Source of the DNA: Terana coerulea
Taxonomy: Eukaryota; Basidiomycota; Agaricomycetes; Polyporales; Phanerochaetaceae
NCBI GenBank assembly: GCA_024811115.1
Contig: JAKOGH010000096.1
Coordinates: 215,033-279,032, forward strand
Direction of reading: 5' to 3'
Length of the DNA stretch: 64,000 bases
Part shown: positions 48,233-59,618 of the stretch, piece after piece
How positions within the stretch are numbered: position 1 is the stretch's first letter
Layout of the letters: each line of letters begins with the position of its first letter
Notes under the pieces: model-generated
The model's database searches: none
Told to the model about the DNA's origin: nothing
Seen by the model: only the letters and a program-made list of their open reading frames with translations
Translations under genes and position numbers: made by a program

Positions 48233-48988
48233 TAACCTCAGCTGCAGTTCGCTGTTGTGCTACATACCTCGCTACATCCATGCAGTGTATGCACACAGTG
48301 TCATTGTAAGTAGCTGCAAAAGTATATTATTTGCTCATATTACTCGATTTGCTTGCATAGGTTCAGAAAAATGTCAGACAATGAATGATTGGCGTGTGCA
48401 ATGGATCCACGGAGGGTCGGTGAGAGTTCGAAGTTCGGCACGCTATACGAGTCCACCGCTAAGTATACAAGGCGTCCTCTGTTGGGTTACTTTCCACGTT
48501 GCCCAGTTGAGCCTCAATTGTATCAAGTTTTCTTGTGCAGCTGGGGCAGCGTACTGTGTGTAAGTATCGCAATTTCGACCATATCTTTCGCCGTTGGTTA
48601 AAATGTGCCACTGGGTGGGCGTCTGTCTTGGCACGGGCCTCGCGTGGCATACACGTGGCCGCCACAAAGGTGTTGGTGGCGCGACGCGACGCGAAGTTTG
48701 GCCTTTGTTCCTTTGTCTCCTCTATTTGCACCCGCCTGTTACATACAGCGTGAGTACAGCATCTGAGTCTTCAGAGTACACTATCATTTGTCTGAGGATG
48801 CGCTGAGAGCATGAACATGCATCGTTTCTCAGAAGTCGTGTCACGATAGTGCGCTCAAACCTCTCAACCGTGACGGCGCCAGTACATCCGAGTCTTATCC
48901 CAATCTCGCCGACAACCCAGCCACACACGGCCCAGATCAAAGTCCTGGCTAAACACCCAGTCGAGTTCGAGTGCTCACTTAAGAGCAG
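48233..48988. other. Intergenic region ACL4/RMI1
   Basis: ACL4 3' flank and RMI1 promoter. No coding exon recognised. Confidence 0.5.
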
Positions 48989-50876
48989 ATGGCTCCTCCT
49001 CCAGAGGTAATGCAATGGCTCGAGCAAAACTACTCTAAGCCCACTGTCGCTGCTGTACGTCCACACACTTCTGACAAAACAAACCGTCTCATTATGGTTT
49101 GCAAAATAGGACTGGCTGGAAGACTGCTACGATTGGATAGAGTTCGACCTGTGCCTTAAATCCTGCCACTGACCTGGACGCGATCATAAACAACCTCGAG
49201 ACACAGCTCTTGCAATCCAGCCTCGCAGCCTCCATGACTTCGGGAACCGGCCTTCCCGCAAACGTTGACGAGCTCAACAACCTCAAACTATCTGGTCCTC
49301 CAATACTTGTCGAAATAACGTCTATCACAGATATCGGTCAAAGCGCATTCACACTACAGAATGTCCGTCAGACGCGAATCGACCACGCGGACCTTGCGGG
49401 TCTTGGGGCAGAAGATGGAGAGGATCAAGACAACGAAGAGGGTGGTGCTGTGCCTAGATACCCGAGATCCATGCTGCGGTTCGAGCTGAACGACGGCACC
49501 ACGACCCTGCAAGCCATGGAATATCGACGGATACCGGAGCTAGAGCTGGGGGTTACACCGTTGGGGTATAAGGTGAGTATCCCTAAGACGAAGTCCTATT
49601 CTGAGCTAGAAAAAGAGAAAAAGAGGGTATCGGTCAATGACCTCCGCCGACGACCACCCGCCGAGCGCATCGCACACTTCTGATCAATATGTTCACTCCT
49701 TTGTTCCTGCAATTTTGAACATGACGGATCTAACAAACGTCTTTCCAAATGCAGATGCAGCTGAAGAATGTTTTTATTAGGGGAGGCATTGCATGGCTTG
49801 AACCATCAAATGTCGTCCTTAAGGGATATCAGACACAAGAGCTCGAGGAAAAGCAGGATGCCGACTTTGTGCGAAGTCTTCGTTTACGCCTCGGGTACGC
49901 CATCCCCGTCGCCATGCCACAGCACATTATTTTACGTCTCTTCTTTAGCAAACCAGTAGACGATCCTATAGTCCCCGCACCTCCCGTCCCACAGCCACAA
50001 GCACAAGCACCACCCGAGCCGCAGCCAGCGCCTGCACAAGCACCCCGAGCAGTGGCGCCGCCACCCGCTCAGCCCGCTCGTTCTCGGCAGCCTTCATCGA
50101 CTACAATGCATTCTGGCCCGCGTTCTCCCTTGCAACAGATCGACGAACCAGAGGCTCCTGCCGCAGGCCCCTCGTCGCACAACGATGATGCAGAACAGCC
50201 TCGGAGGCGCAAGGTTCCCGCAAGAGCCCGCAGCCCCACAGCCGACCCGCCACCGCGGCCACAAGACAAGCTCAAATCGTCGCGGTACTTCGGCGATGGC
50301 GCCGGCGCCGGTAGCTCGAAGACAGAGGATCTGTCGGATGAACTCAGGCTGTCTCCTCATCGTCAGACTCCGCTCTTCATGCCCGACAGCGACGAGGACG
50401 ACGATATGGGCTGGAGTTCGACACTTCGGGGCGCAAAACCCGCCGGTAGTAAAGGGAAGACAGCTCCAGCCCGTCGCGGCGAGGACGTCGATATGACAGG
50501 TGCCGGCTTGGAGGGCACAGAGAGCTCCGAATACGAGTTCGATTTCGACATCGGCGACGATGACCTGCTGGATACGCTGAACGAGGTGGAGAAGAAAGCA
50601 TATGGAGGGGAAGGATCGTCCGCCGGGATGTCGGCAGCACGAAGCAGTGCAGTCTCTGGTTCTTCAACCAGGACCACTGCAGCTGTGTCGGTGTCTAGGG
50701 TGCGATCGATTGTTGATTTAACGCAGCCGGCCGTGCACACAGGCGTCCTCATCATCGACGACGAAGAGGAAGACGAGAAGGAGAACGTACCGGTGCCAAC
50801 TAGGCATGTTCGGAGGCGTACAGCGCCTCAACCATCGCAGGCGGATCCTGATGATATTATTGAGATATCTGACTGA
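48989..50876 (+). CDS. RMI1: RecQ-mediated genome instability protein 1 (Rmi1)
   Basis: OB-fold subunit of the Sgs1/BLM-Top3-Rmi1 dissolvasome. N-terminal helices MAPPPEVMQWLEQNYSKP and DWLEDCYDWI; OB-fold strands GPPILVEITSITDIGQSAF, RSMLRFELNDGTTTLQAMEY, and MQLKNVFIRGGIAWLEPSNV; then a long disordered Pro/Gln- and acid-rich tail ending DDIIEISD. Introns: after TVAA (GTACGT...AATAG), after LGYK, and the 54-nt 49895-49948, which is in frame and stop-free. Frame break near 49139-49142, where an AG seems to be missing from an AGAG tract between YDWIE and SSTCALNPATDL. The extended tail is longer than in yeast Rmi1. Confidence 0.9.
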
Positions 50877-51015
50877 TTACATTTATTGGCGTCATTGCAT
50901 GCATGTATGGAACAGGATTGCACAGATAGTCTTCAAATCTACACATCACGTCAACTAACTGAGCCTGCTAAGGGATTGGGTGCGACATACCTAGGTCTTG
51001 TTGAGGTATAAGGAA

Positions 51016-52040
51016 TCAGCCGAGGATGGTGTTCTTCGTCTTCTTTTTCTTCTTGCTCGAGCTCGCAAATGATCGCCAGTCGCTTACACGCGCCTCGCGG
51101 TTAGCTATATGCGCGGATGATTAAGCATGAATTCCTAGGTAGTCGTAGCCATTGCAGTCCACGTACTTTCCCAATTGGCGTCCTCTTCTGCCTTGCGCTT
51201 CCTGGACGCAACCTCCTCCTCTTTCTTCCGTGCCTCGAGACCTTCGTTGGCAAGGTTCATCTTGACAGCTCTGCGTGCGTAAAACGTTAGCTAACGATGA
51301 AGGCAACGTACACCCGCCAGATACCGACTTTCGTCTTCGTACTTCCTCGACAATCAACATCTCCTTGGATTTTGCTCGTAGCTGCTGCTTCCACGGGGGT
51401 TCAATCCCTTTAGTCGCGCATCATCATCTGCAAGCGTAGGCGGGAAGTTCATATCTCTGAGAAGTGCCGCACGAGCTGACTTGATGACGGCGTCAAGCTC
51501 TTCTCGCTTCGCCTCTTCAGATAACTCGGACTCGGCCTATGGAGTTCAATCATTCATGGATATTCACGCGGCGGTTCGGCAGATGGAACATACCTTCTTC
51601 AGGAGGTCAAAGGCATCTGGAGCACGAGCATGGGGCGTCTTGTCAGGATGGATGACTAGGGTACAGATAACGTACATTAAGTGCCTTTGGTCAACGAACG
51701 ACATTTACAGCAAGCAAGGGCGGTAGACAGCAATTGCCCTGGAAATAGTGCTCACAGAGCGAGAGCTGTCTGTACTTCTTCTTGATCTCCTCTGGTCTGG
51801 CTGTTTCGTCTATGTCTAGAATCTCATACGGGCTAGAACAGGTTTAGCGGGAGCAGCAGCATAGCATGTATGCAGGGCGTACTTGAGTTTGAAAGCCTTC
51901 AAAATACGCTCGACCTCCACCTCCCGCTGGAAAGCGGTGGCTTCGCGATTGAGTAGCTTGTCGATGTCCACGTTGTCAGTCTTCGGGGTAGGTGCAGGAG
52001 GCTTGCTTGCCGCAGCGGATGATGAAGCTTGCGCAGACAT
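51016..52040 (-). CDS. spf31: J-domain splicing-associated protein, DNAJC8/Spf31
   Basis: Hsp70 co-chaperone found with spliceosomes. Start MSAQASSSAAASKPPAPTPK; NVDIDKLLNREATAFQREVE; J domain NPYEILDIDETARPEEIKKKY and HPD in SLFIHPDKTPHARAPDAFDLL; LRDMNFPPTLADDDARLKG; EPPWKQQLRAKSKEMLIVEE; MNLANEGLEARKKEEEV; basic end SSSKKKKKTKNTILG. Six exons with short introns. One G is missing at 51406-51408 (CCC on the plus strand), between RLKG and IEPPW. Convergent with RMI1 (139 bp apart), divergent from COX11. Confidence 0.92.
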
Positions 52041-52184
52041 GACGGAGTCTTGTCAATATGTCAGAGTCAGGTCAATCCCAAATGTGGCGGCAACGGAGCG
52101 CAGCTTGTCGGAGGTCGGCCTCGGGTGAGCTGGTGGCGGAAGAGAGCAAGCACGGGTCAAGCGCCGGAGTTCCGACTTGTCACT
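52041..52184. promoter_or_regulatory. Bidirectional promoter DNAJC8/COX11
   Basis: Only 144 bp separate the two start codons on opposite strands, so core promoter elements must be shared or overlap. No TATA box seen. Confidence 0.6.
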
Positions 52185-53310
52185 TCATGAACCTCTTCCT
52201 CCACCTCCGAAACGCAAGCCTGCGACCTCAGTGCACACTAGCTCGTGTGTCTCAAACCGCAAGACCGGTGAGTAGTATTTAACAGGAAAGCAGCGTTGTT
52301 TTGACCCGCTTCAGCTCAGAACATGTCACACTAGTTGCAATGGTCTAGGAGTCCGAGTCCGCTTACCACATACCGGAACGAGTAGGAAATATGCCACCGG
52401 GCCAGGACCGTCCAATACAGGTAGTCCTACACCAAGAACACCGCTACAGCGACCTTCTGGTCCACAGTATAACTCTCGGGATGAGATGTACAAAGCGCGG
52501 AACCGCAGTTTGCTCATGTACACCACGGCCGTGGTACGCTTCTTAGTTGCCCATCTCCCGTGACCCTGTCAGACACTCAAGCTACGTACGGTCAGATTAT
52601 TGTTGGTGTCGGTGTTACATACGCTGCTGTCCCATTATACCGCATGTTCTGCGCCGCTACGGGTTTCGCCGGAACACCCAAAGTCGGGATGGGCAAGTTC
52701 GAAGCAGACCGACTGGTCCCCGTCGATACCGCGAAGCGAATAAAAGTGCACTTCAACGCCGACACCGCTGATGCCCTCCCATGGAAATTCATACCTCAGC
52801 AGAAGTTCATTAGTGTACTTCCTGGCGAGTCTAGCTTGGCATTCTACAGAGCCCGGAATAAGTCGGACAAGGATATCATTGGAATTGCAACGTATAACGT
52901 CACACCAGACAGGGTATGCATATTTCAGTAGTTTGGGTGTCGAAGCTCCTCTCACTGTGCATTCAGGTTGCTCCATACTTTGCCAAGGTAGAATGCTTCT
53001 GTTTCGAGGAGCAGAAGCTACTTGCGGGAGAAGAAGTCGACATGCCACTACTCTTCTTCATCGACCGTGATATCTTGGACGACCCAGCATGTAGGAACCT
53101 AGACGACGTTGTTTTGTCGTATACCTTCTTCAGGTGAGACTCAGTCAGTGATCCTCCCAACCACCGTCGCTGACCCATTTGTGCAGAGCCCGCAGGAACT
53201 CACACGGACACCTAGAACCGGACGCTCCCGATGATGTGGTACAAAAGTCACAGGGATGGGATAAGTACGAGATGGCACCTAAAATTGGAGACCGCAAGTC
53301 TGAGGCCTGA
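52185..53310 (+). CDS. COX11: Cytochrome c oxidase copper chaperone Cox11
   Basis: Inner-membrane protein delivering copper to the CuB site of Cox1. Presequence-like start MNLFLHLRNASLRPQCTLAR; TM region YKARNRSLLMYTTAV joined by intron to IIVGVGVTYAAVPLYRMFC; copper motif CFCFEEQ; RDILDDPACRNLDDVVLSY; end KYEMAPKIGDRKSEA. Last intron splits FFR/ARRNSHG. The N-terminal exon junction is uncertain: the segment GTSRKYATGPGPSNTGSPTP looks like a genuine presequence but is in a different frame from exon 1 unless an indel or other splice site is used; a shorter intron-containing alternative joins in frame. Confidence 0.92.
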
Positions 53311-53727
53311 GCGAGCGGCCGCCGTTATTGGTCAATCAAAACGCAATGCCCACTTTGGCTTTGATATAAATCTACTCTCTTTGCTGTCCACATGCCATGC
53401 AATGTATCGCACCTAATCAACGCTCTACTCTGTTCATGCGACGGATGCTGTTAACGTGAAAGACACGCATAGTAAATATCAAACGTGGCTCTGTGCTGCC
53501 ATCTCACTGATATCAGCGACGCGAGCAAGCGTACAATATTTCGAGCTGCCTCAGGACCCGTAAATACAGTAGGACCTGGTTGAGCTGATGCTGCCGACGC
53601 AGCTCAATAGGGCCCTATCGAGATACCCTGTCCACCAATAGAGACACGTTTGAATTGTGTGCCAGAGCTTGACCTAAGTAACAATTAAACTGTCACTAGT
53701 GTAATACACGTAAACAATTCCATGCAC
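53311..53727. other. Convergent intergenic region
   Basis: AT-rich 3' flanks; nothing recognised. Confidence 0.5.
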
Positions 53728-54392
53728 TCACTGGTACCCGCGAAGCTCTTCGATGGTCTGGTCTATCGTCGGGGCGCCATTGAACTCGGTCTCGTCCACG
53801 GAACTATCTTGCTGACGTAGCCAACTGCTCGAGGCAGGTGAGGCAGGTATAGGCAGGGGTTCTTGTACGTCACTTGCACACAGAGAATACGTCAACGTTA
53901 TCGCAGAATTGGTAGACAAGCCCAAACGTACCGCGTATGAGGCCAGTACATGTGTGCGTTCTTATAATGGGCCATCGGTGCACCCGCTAAAAGCTTCCCT
54001 CGGGCAGTGGCATGGCATAGATCAACAACGGAAGGCAGGCGACGGCGAAGAAGATGGTCGTGGGGGCAAACTTCATAATGCAGCGCATAAGTAATCCGGT
54101 AGGTCGAACCGGCGAGAGGTTGTTACAACAAAAGCACACTGCAATCAAGAACCATGAGTGTAAGAAGGTAGTAGTAGTCACTAATAGCAAACATACCAGT
54201 ACTTCGATGTGGATGAATGACCTGCTCCAGAGCAGCTGGGGAAAGAGGTGAGCAGGTCCTGATCTTTAAGTAGCCCCTCTGCATCACGTCGGTCGTGAGC
54301 GAGGTGGCTTCCTCACGCATTCGGCTCATTCTGCGTTCACGTTCATCTCGACGGCTTGACCAGGGTCTCGAGACACTGCATAGTGTTCTCAC
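53728..54392 (-). CDS. Small single-pass membrane protein, unknown function (model partial)
   Basis: C-terminal part is protein-like: MKFAPTTIFFAVACLPLLIY (TM helix) continues with AMPLPEG, then LLAGAPMAHYKNAHMYWPHT, an intron (donor GTACGT, acceptor GTGCAAG), and DVQEPLPIPASPASSSWLRQ ending ELRGYQ at 53728. A CCC run at 53997-53999 is one base short to join PLPEG with KLLAGAP. Upstream, RDERERRMSRMREEATSL and ALEQVIHPHRST are probable exons but the start is not fixed. Family not recognised. Confidence 0.45.
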
Positions 54393-54760
54393 TTCAAATC
54401 AGTATCTGTCCTTAGGGAACAGTATCCTGACCGGAGTTCGACCCAGACATGAGAGCTGCCGGAAGGCAACAAGTTAAAACGGCTGATTGTGGTAGATGTA
54501 TCGCAGGCTCACCTTGTCCACGACTGCTGCCGAAATGTTCAGGCTGCCAACACAAGGAAAACACGCCACACGAACGAGAGCACTCAATAGCAAGCACACA
54601 CCTGGGATTGGTTGGGAGGATTTCGTCAAGAGTTCAACAGCTGGCCATGATATATGCATGATACGGCACGATGATTACGGATTATACGGATGTGTCCTAA
54701 GCTTACTCAACAGCGACCGCAGCAGCAACTACGCCACACAGACAGACACGTACTCGCATC

Positions 54761-57513
54761 TCACTTCCCATCCCCCGCCATCTTCTCTCTCTCCTTCGCC
54801 AACACAGCCAGGCACCCGCCTTCCATGGCCGTCTCCCACAGCTCGACCTTCGCCCGCTCGACTTCCTTCGCGATCTCGGCGCGCATCACCTTCGCCTTTT
54901 GCAGGATCTCCCCGCGCGACCGCGCGTTCGGCGGGCGCAGCATGAGCACAGGGGCGGCCCGACGACCTGCGGCGACGCACGTATCGGGGGCGGGCATGCC
55001 GCAGCGGCGAGGTGTGCCTCCAAGGACCGTCGAAGGGGCTCCAGCAGGTCCAAAGGGTTGAACGGCGCCGGTGGCTGAGGAGGCATCGGCACCCAGGGTA
55101 CTTGCTGACTTGAACCAGGATTGAACCCACCGGGCATACCGTAGTGCTGAGTCGGAACTTGAGGTTGTGCGGGCACTGGGAACGGTCCGTCAACAACCAT
55201 TGGCGTCTCCTCCCGCTCGACTTCTGCAGGTGAATCTATAGCGCGCCCCTTGCCCTTGTCCCTCGCCTGCAGCATTGTCTCCCCAGGCGTCCCGTCTACG
55301 TGCGCAATCCGTCTGGTCAACACATGCCGTCTCAAATTCTGCCGAACCGTGGACCTACCTGCGTCGATCCCCGCATTGAGGCCGTCCCTCCCTCCATCGG
55401 CGCTGGCACCAACGATCTCCGGCTCCTGGAACGAGAAGTCCCAACTCGGCGTCGGAGGGTCGAAGTCCATCTGGGACAGCGGCGAGCCAACCAGGGAGGG
55501 TGTTGGGGGTTCCCCTGGCACCATGTTCAATCCCGTCTGCACGACTGCCTTCTCGGATTGATTTTGAGGCGGTGACGAGGCTGCCGCTGTTGGAGGAGAT
55601 GGGTGAGGAAGAGCAAGAAGTTCAGGATCAATCACCACATCCGAGCCTGCCCGAGATGTAGCCGTATCGAAACCGTAAATTGGTGTTTAGCGGCTCCAAA
55701 TGGATAGGGGACTTGCTATCGACAGCAGGTGTAGTGGAAGGACCAGCGATCGGTTGACTTGCTGCATCCTGCATCATCGCATCTATGTCAAAGCCGGAAA
55801 AGTCGAAGTCGTCAGCATGGATTGATGAGAAGTCGGTCGAGCCTATGAGCGCATCCAATTCCCCGGCTGGCAAGTCATCGAAGATGGCGAGCAGATCGTC
55901 GATATTTTCTCCAGTGTTGGCTGTTGTTGGCGTAGACATAGCGGTTTCGTCCAATGCAAGCTCGGTAGAAAGGGGCGAGATCGTGTCCTGTTGTGATGAT
56001 GGCCGCGCCGCCAAAACACCATCCGCCTGAGGCTCCTGAGGAATAGGTGTTTGTTCGCTAATAGGCTCAACTACCGTGGAAGGTCCCGCTACTGGGGCTT
56101 CAACCGAGCCCGTATAATCCGGTGGTGGCGAGGCTTGAGCCAGCCAACTATTCCCGACAATGTTCTGCGAAGGTCCACTGGAGGTTTCCGTAAGCTGCGG
56201 GGGCGGCGAGCTCGGCACAAGTGAAGCCATAGGAGGGGGCCGCCGGCGCCGGTGCTGGGCGCGCTTCGTACACTGTATGCGGCCGGTAGTGCCGAAGTAC
56301 CCGCTCTCGATAATACTCAACGGACCCAATGACAGGCTCCCGAGAGGACGAAGGATCGCCCTGCGCCTTCTGCACCGCCGCCTTCCTGGCTGCACTTTTC
56401 ACCAGCCCGACAAGGTCCTCCACGAGTTGCTGCCCGCGCTGGCGTTCCCAGTTCTCCTGGTAGCCGGGGGACCCTGCCCTTCGGGAAACGGATACGGGAC
56501 GTCCCATTCCGCGGCGCCTGCGGGGACATGCGATAATTTCCGTCGTTTCGCATGTTGTGGGTCCGTCCATCCCGCAGGCCGTTGGTATGCAGAGGCAGCG
56601 TACGGATAGGTGTATCCGTAGGGGTACGAGTAGTAATAAGGATAAGCGTAAGGGTAGGCGTAGTACGGGTATGCTGCGTATGGCTGATGTGCCTGCTGTG
56701 CGTGCGGAAGTTGTGCAGCCGAGGTGGAAGGTGTCGGAGCCACGGGTGCAGGAGGAACAGCGCCGTGAACCGGAGGAGGAACCGCATTCCCGGCGACGAG
56801 GCGGACTAGGGCATCCATAACGGGGATCAAGTTCTTTTGCTTCACCAAGTTGGACAGTATTTCATGACTGGACGGCACAGGAAGCCGGCTGGTAGATGCG
56901 GAGGCATTTCCATACAGCGGCCTGCGACCGATTGAGGGCCGTTCTTCTTCCTCTTCCACAACAATAGGATTTTGTGCTGTCTTGCCCCGCATGTGTCGTT
57001 GCAGAGACAAATTGGCTGGATTGATACCACTAACGAGGCCGGCATGGCCGAGGAGAGCTTGCTGATTACGAAGGAAATTAGCCGGGGGTGGGTCCGTCGG
57101 AGAAGGGAGAGTTATCGGGGGAGGCGTTGGTCGCTCTCCGGTAGGCGTGGTACGTCTGCTTGGCCGTTTGCTTTTCCGTGAGGCAGTTGCAAGGCGAGGC
57201 GCTGGTGCGGGGACGGAGCTTGGGGGAATGTTGCAGACCTCGTGTGATGAGGCTGCGATGCACTTGCCGGAGGTTGTGACTGTTGTCTCGTATTGATATT
57301 CACAGAGGCCGCTGGCGCAAGGGCTGATGGCAGTTCAGAACAAAGATGGGAACCAGGAAGTGCAAGGGTCCCCACGTTTTGTACAACGTTCTCGCCGCCA
57401 GGCAAAGCTAGCGGGGAGGGTGACCTACCTCTGCCGGGAGACGGAGGAGGAGAGCCGAAGAGCGAATCGGAGTCGACTTCATCGTGCTGGCTTGCAGAGT
57501 CACCGACTTGCAT
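54761..57513 (-). CDS. Long low-complexity protein with acidic activation-like segment
   Basis: Unrecognised, perhaps a nuclear regulator. From MQVGDSASQHDEVDSDSLFG the reading passes a Ser/Pro-rich part, AHAGLVSGINPANLSLQRH-like text (GHAGLVSGINPANLSLQRH), an acidic EEEEER patch, a Tyr/Pro-rich stretch (YYAYPYAYPYYYSYPYGY), a basic AKRRKL (possible nuclear signal), a helix ERQRGQQLVEDLVGLVKSAA, an acidic-hydrophobic block IDDLLAIFDDLPAGELDALI and DDFDFSGFDIDAMM that resembles transactivation domains, and a C-terminal helix ILQKAKVMRAEIAKEVERAK. Five homopolymer frame breaks are needed: 57127-57128, 56466-56470, 56235-56239, 55650-55652, 54986-54990. Roughly 900 aa, apparently without introns. 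Confidence 0.6.
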
Positions 57514-58539
57514 AGCACGGAGATCCGACGCCTCGAGGAGTGTGAGCAACACTGTGGCAGAGTAAGCGGAGGAATAGGCACCTATATGGATCGCTATCGA
57601 CGCCAATGCAGATGTACGCGGATTGTAGAATGGAAAGTAGTGCGTTCCAGCGTGGCGTGAAAAACGCGACTGCCAACGGTCACGACTTTTCTATGCTCAG
57701 CAGTAAGTATTACGCAGCGCAAGACACGATCATGCAGCGTACCACTACTTTTGATTTTGATTTTGGATCGTGAGAGGCGTGGACGTCGTGGAAGGTGGTG
57801 AAGACAAGTTTCAACGGTGCCAAGGCAAAAGCGCCCTGCTTGTAATTTAGACGCCCCACGTGGAACGACGCTCGACGGCCCCGAGCCGGGAGCCCGACGC
57901 GCGCCTGTTACGCTGCAGCAAGCTCAAGGTTCGCTCTCGGCTGCGACCACCCCCTGGACATCCACCTACGTTCCCCCTGGACATCCACATACGTACCGCC
58001 GCCACATCCACATACCCCGCCCTAGCATGCATGCCTGAAGCTAGTCCACTCCCAATTCTATTGCCCCCGCTGCGCCCATTCATCCGAGGGCGGTGGTAAG
58101 CTGTAACCGGTTGTTCGCAGCCACCGAAACTCGCGCCTGACTCGGTCTATGCCTATTCACGACATTGCATCCAAACAAACATAGACCCTGCATAGCTCGA
58201 CATGTTGACTTCCCGCAAGGTTACACTGCTGTTCGTGTGAAATATTCCCCAGAGGGATCCGTCGCGAATCAGGGTATTATCATGATGTCAAGGCAACGTT
58301 CCCTGCCTCGGCAGGTCCGAAGCTCCTTGTGCCCAGAACATGCATTGTTCAACTTGGTTCGTGAGTTTCATTCACTCGTGTCCCTGAACTATCATAAGAA
58401 TCATAACCGTGTTGCCAGCCACCATGTTGCGCCCGAACGAGTGGCTGTGCCGGTTGATGGTATATAACCTCACCACTCAACCTCGCTAGGGGGCAACCAA
58501 AACAATACCCCCACACGCGTCCAACCAACCTACACCAAC
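57514..58539. other. Divergent intergenic region
   Basis: Promoters of the low-complexity gene (-) and a small TATA gene (+). C-rich ACATCCACxTACG-like near repeats occur at 57955-58020. No exon recognised. Confidence 0.5.
58461..58467 (+). promoter_or_regulatory. TATA box of small gene at 58540
   Basis: TATATAA, 79 nt upstream of the ATG. Confidence 0.55.
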
Positions 58540-58779
58540 ATGTACTCCACTCGTCGCGCCCCTTCCGCACCCACACTGCACATGTACTACTTCCCCACCA
58601 GTGCCTCACCACCAGACCCCACCGCGCTTGCCAGGCAGCAAGAGTCGGAGGACAGGAAGAGGGCGAGGTTGTTCGCGCGTATGATGGCACAGAGCAGGGC
58701 AGAGGAGAGCAGGACTCTCTCGACGTCCGCATCGTCAGGGACGAGCAGCCGTAGCAGCCGTCAAAGCTACCGCTCATGA
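58540..58779 (+). CDS. Small basic Ser/Arg-rich protein, unknown
   Basis: A 79-codon frame, MYSTRRAPSAPTLHMYYFPT, then a charged helix (QQESEDRKRARLFARMMAQ) and a Ser/Arg tail (SSRSSRQSYRS). The TATA box with normal spacing and an A-rich leader (ACCAACATG context) argue for a real gene. No homolog recognised. It shares composition and promoter style with the two genes that follow. Confidence 0.45.
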   Translation: MYSTRRAPSAPTLHMYYFPTSASPPDPTALARQQESEDRKRARLFARMMAQSRAEESRTLSTSASSGTSSRSSRQSYRS

Positions 58780-59618
58780 CGAACGAATACAACATGCGAA
58801 ACACGGGCGCGCACAATCCGTAAGTCGCGTTGTTGTCTCGCGTGTGCCTACACGCCGCTCATCCGTGTGTTGTTTCTTCAGGCTCATTGTACAACACGTG
58901 TACTACGCACACCTCTCACGCCCCCACCAGGGCGTCACACAAGAATACAAGAAGCTGCACACGCCAGCGCGGAAATCAAGCAACAACGTCAAGACACCTC
59001 ATTCCACTGTTTATTAGTATTTAATTGCTTCGCCTTCACTCTTCGCACACCCAATCGCATTGCATCGCTTTCCATACCCATGATCATCACGACCCATCTA
59101 TGACCGGATATCCTTCTATGTTATGGCCTTCATCCTTGTTTATGCAATATATTTACATGCGAAGTTTCCACTAGCGTTCCTGGTGCGGCATGGTTGTCCA
59201 AGAGAGATGCCAGCGAGTGCAGATCGATGTGACTACGCATGATATGTCAGTGGTCATGATGGTGTGGCAAGCACTTCATTCCTCAGTATCCGCTGCATTC
59301 CTTGATGAGTGTGGGTCATTTACACGTGTACATGGTCTGGACTGGGGTGGACTGCCTCGCAGCACTTGTTAACTCAAAACGTACGCACTTCCTTCGCTTG
59401 TATACAACACTTCGGCGCGCTGATGTCCAGATCTGGCCCCTAGGCAGTGCAGGAAAACATCTCCTATTTGGCATGTCATATATGTGGCACTTTGGCATTC
59501 GGCGAGACTTGTCGCTCCGTTTCCGGGTGTTGTTCTGGTAAACACTTAGTAAGCAAATCCTCCGCTCAGGTTATATAAAGAGGTCCTGGAGGCAGTGAGT
59601 CCCAACACACCCTCCTTA
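58780..59618. other. Intergenic region
   Basis: Between two TATA genes; includes 3' flank of the first. Nothing coding recognised. Confidence 0.5.
59572..59579 (+). promoter_or_regulatory. TATA box of gene at 59619
   Basis: TATATAAA, 47 nt upstream of the ATG at 59619; excellent consensus. Confidence 0.6.
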
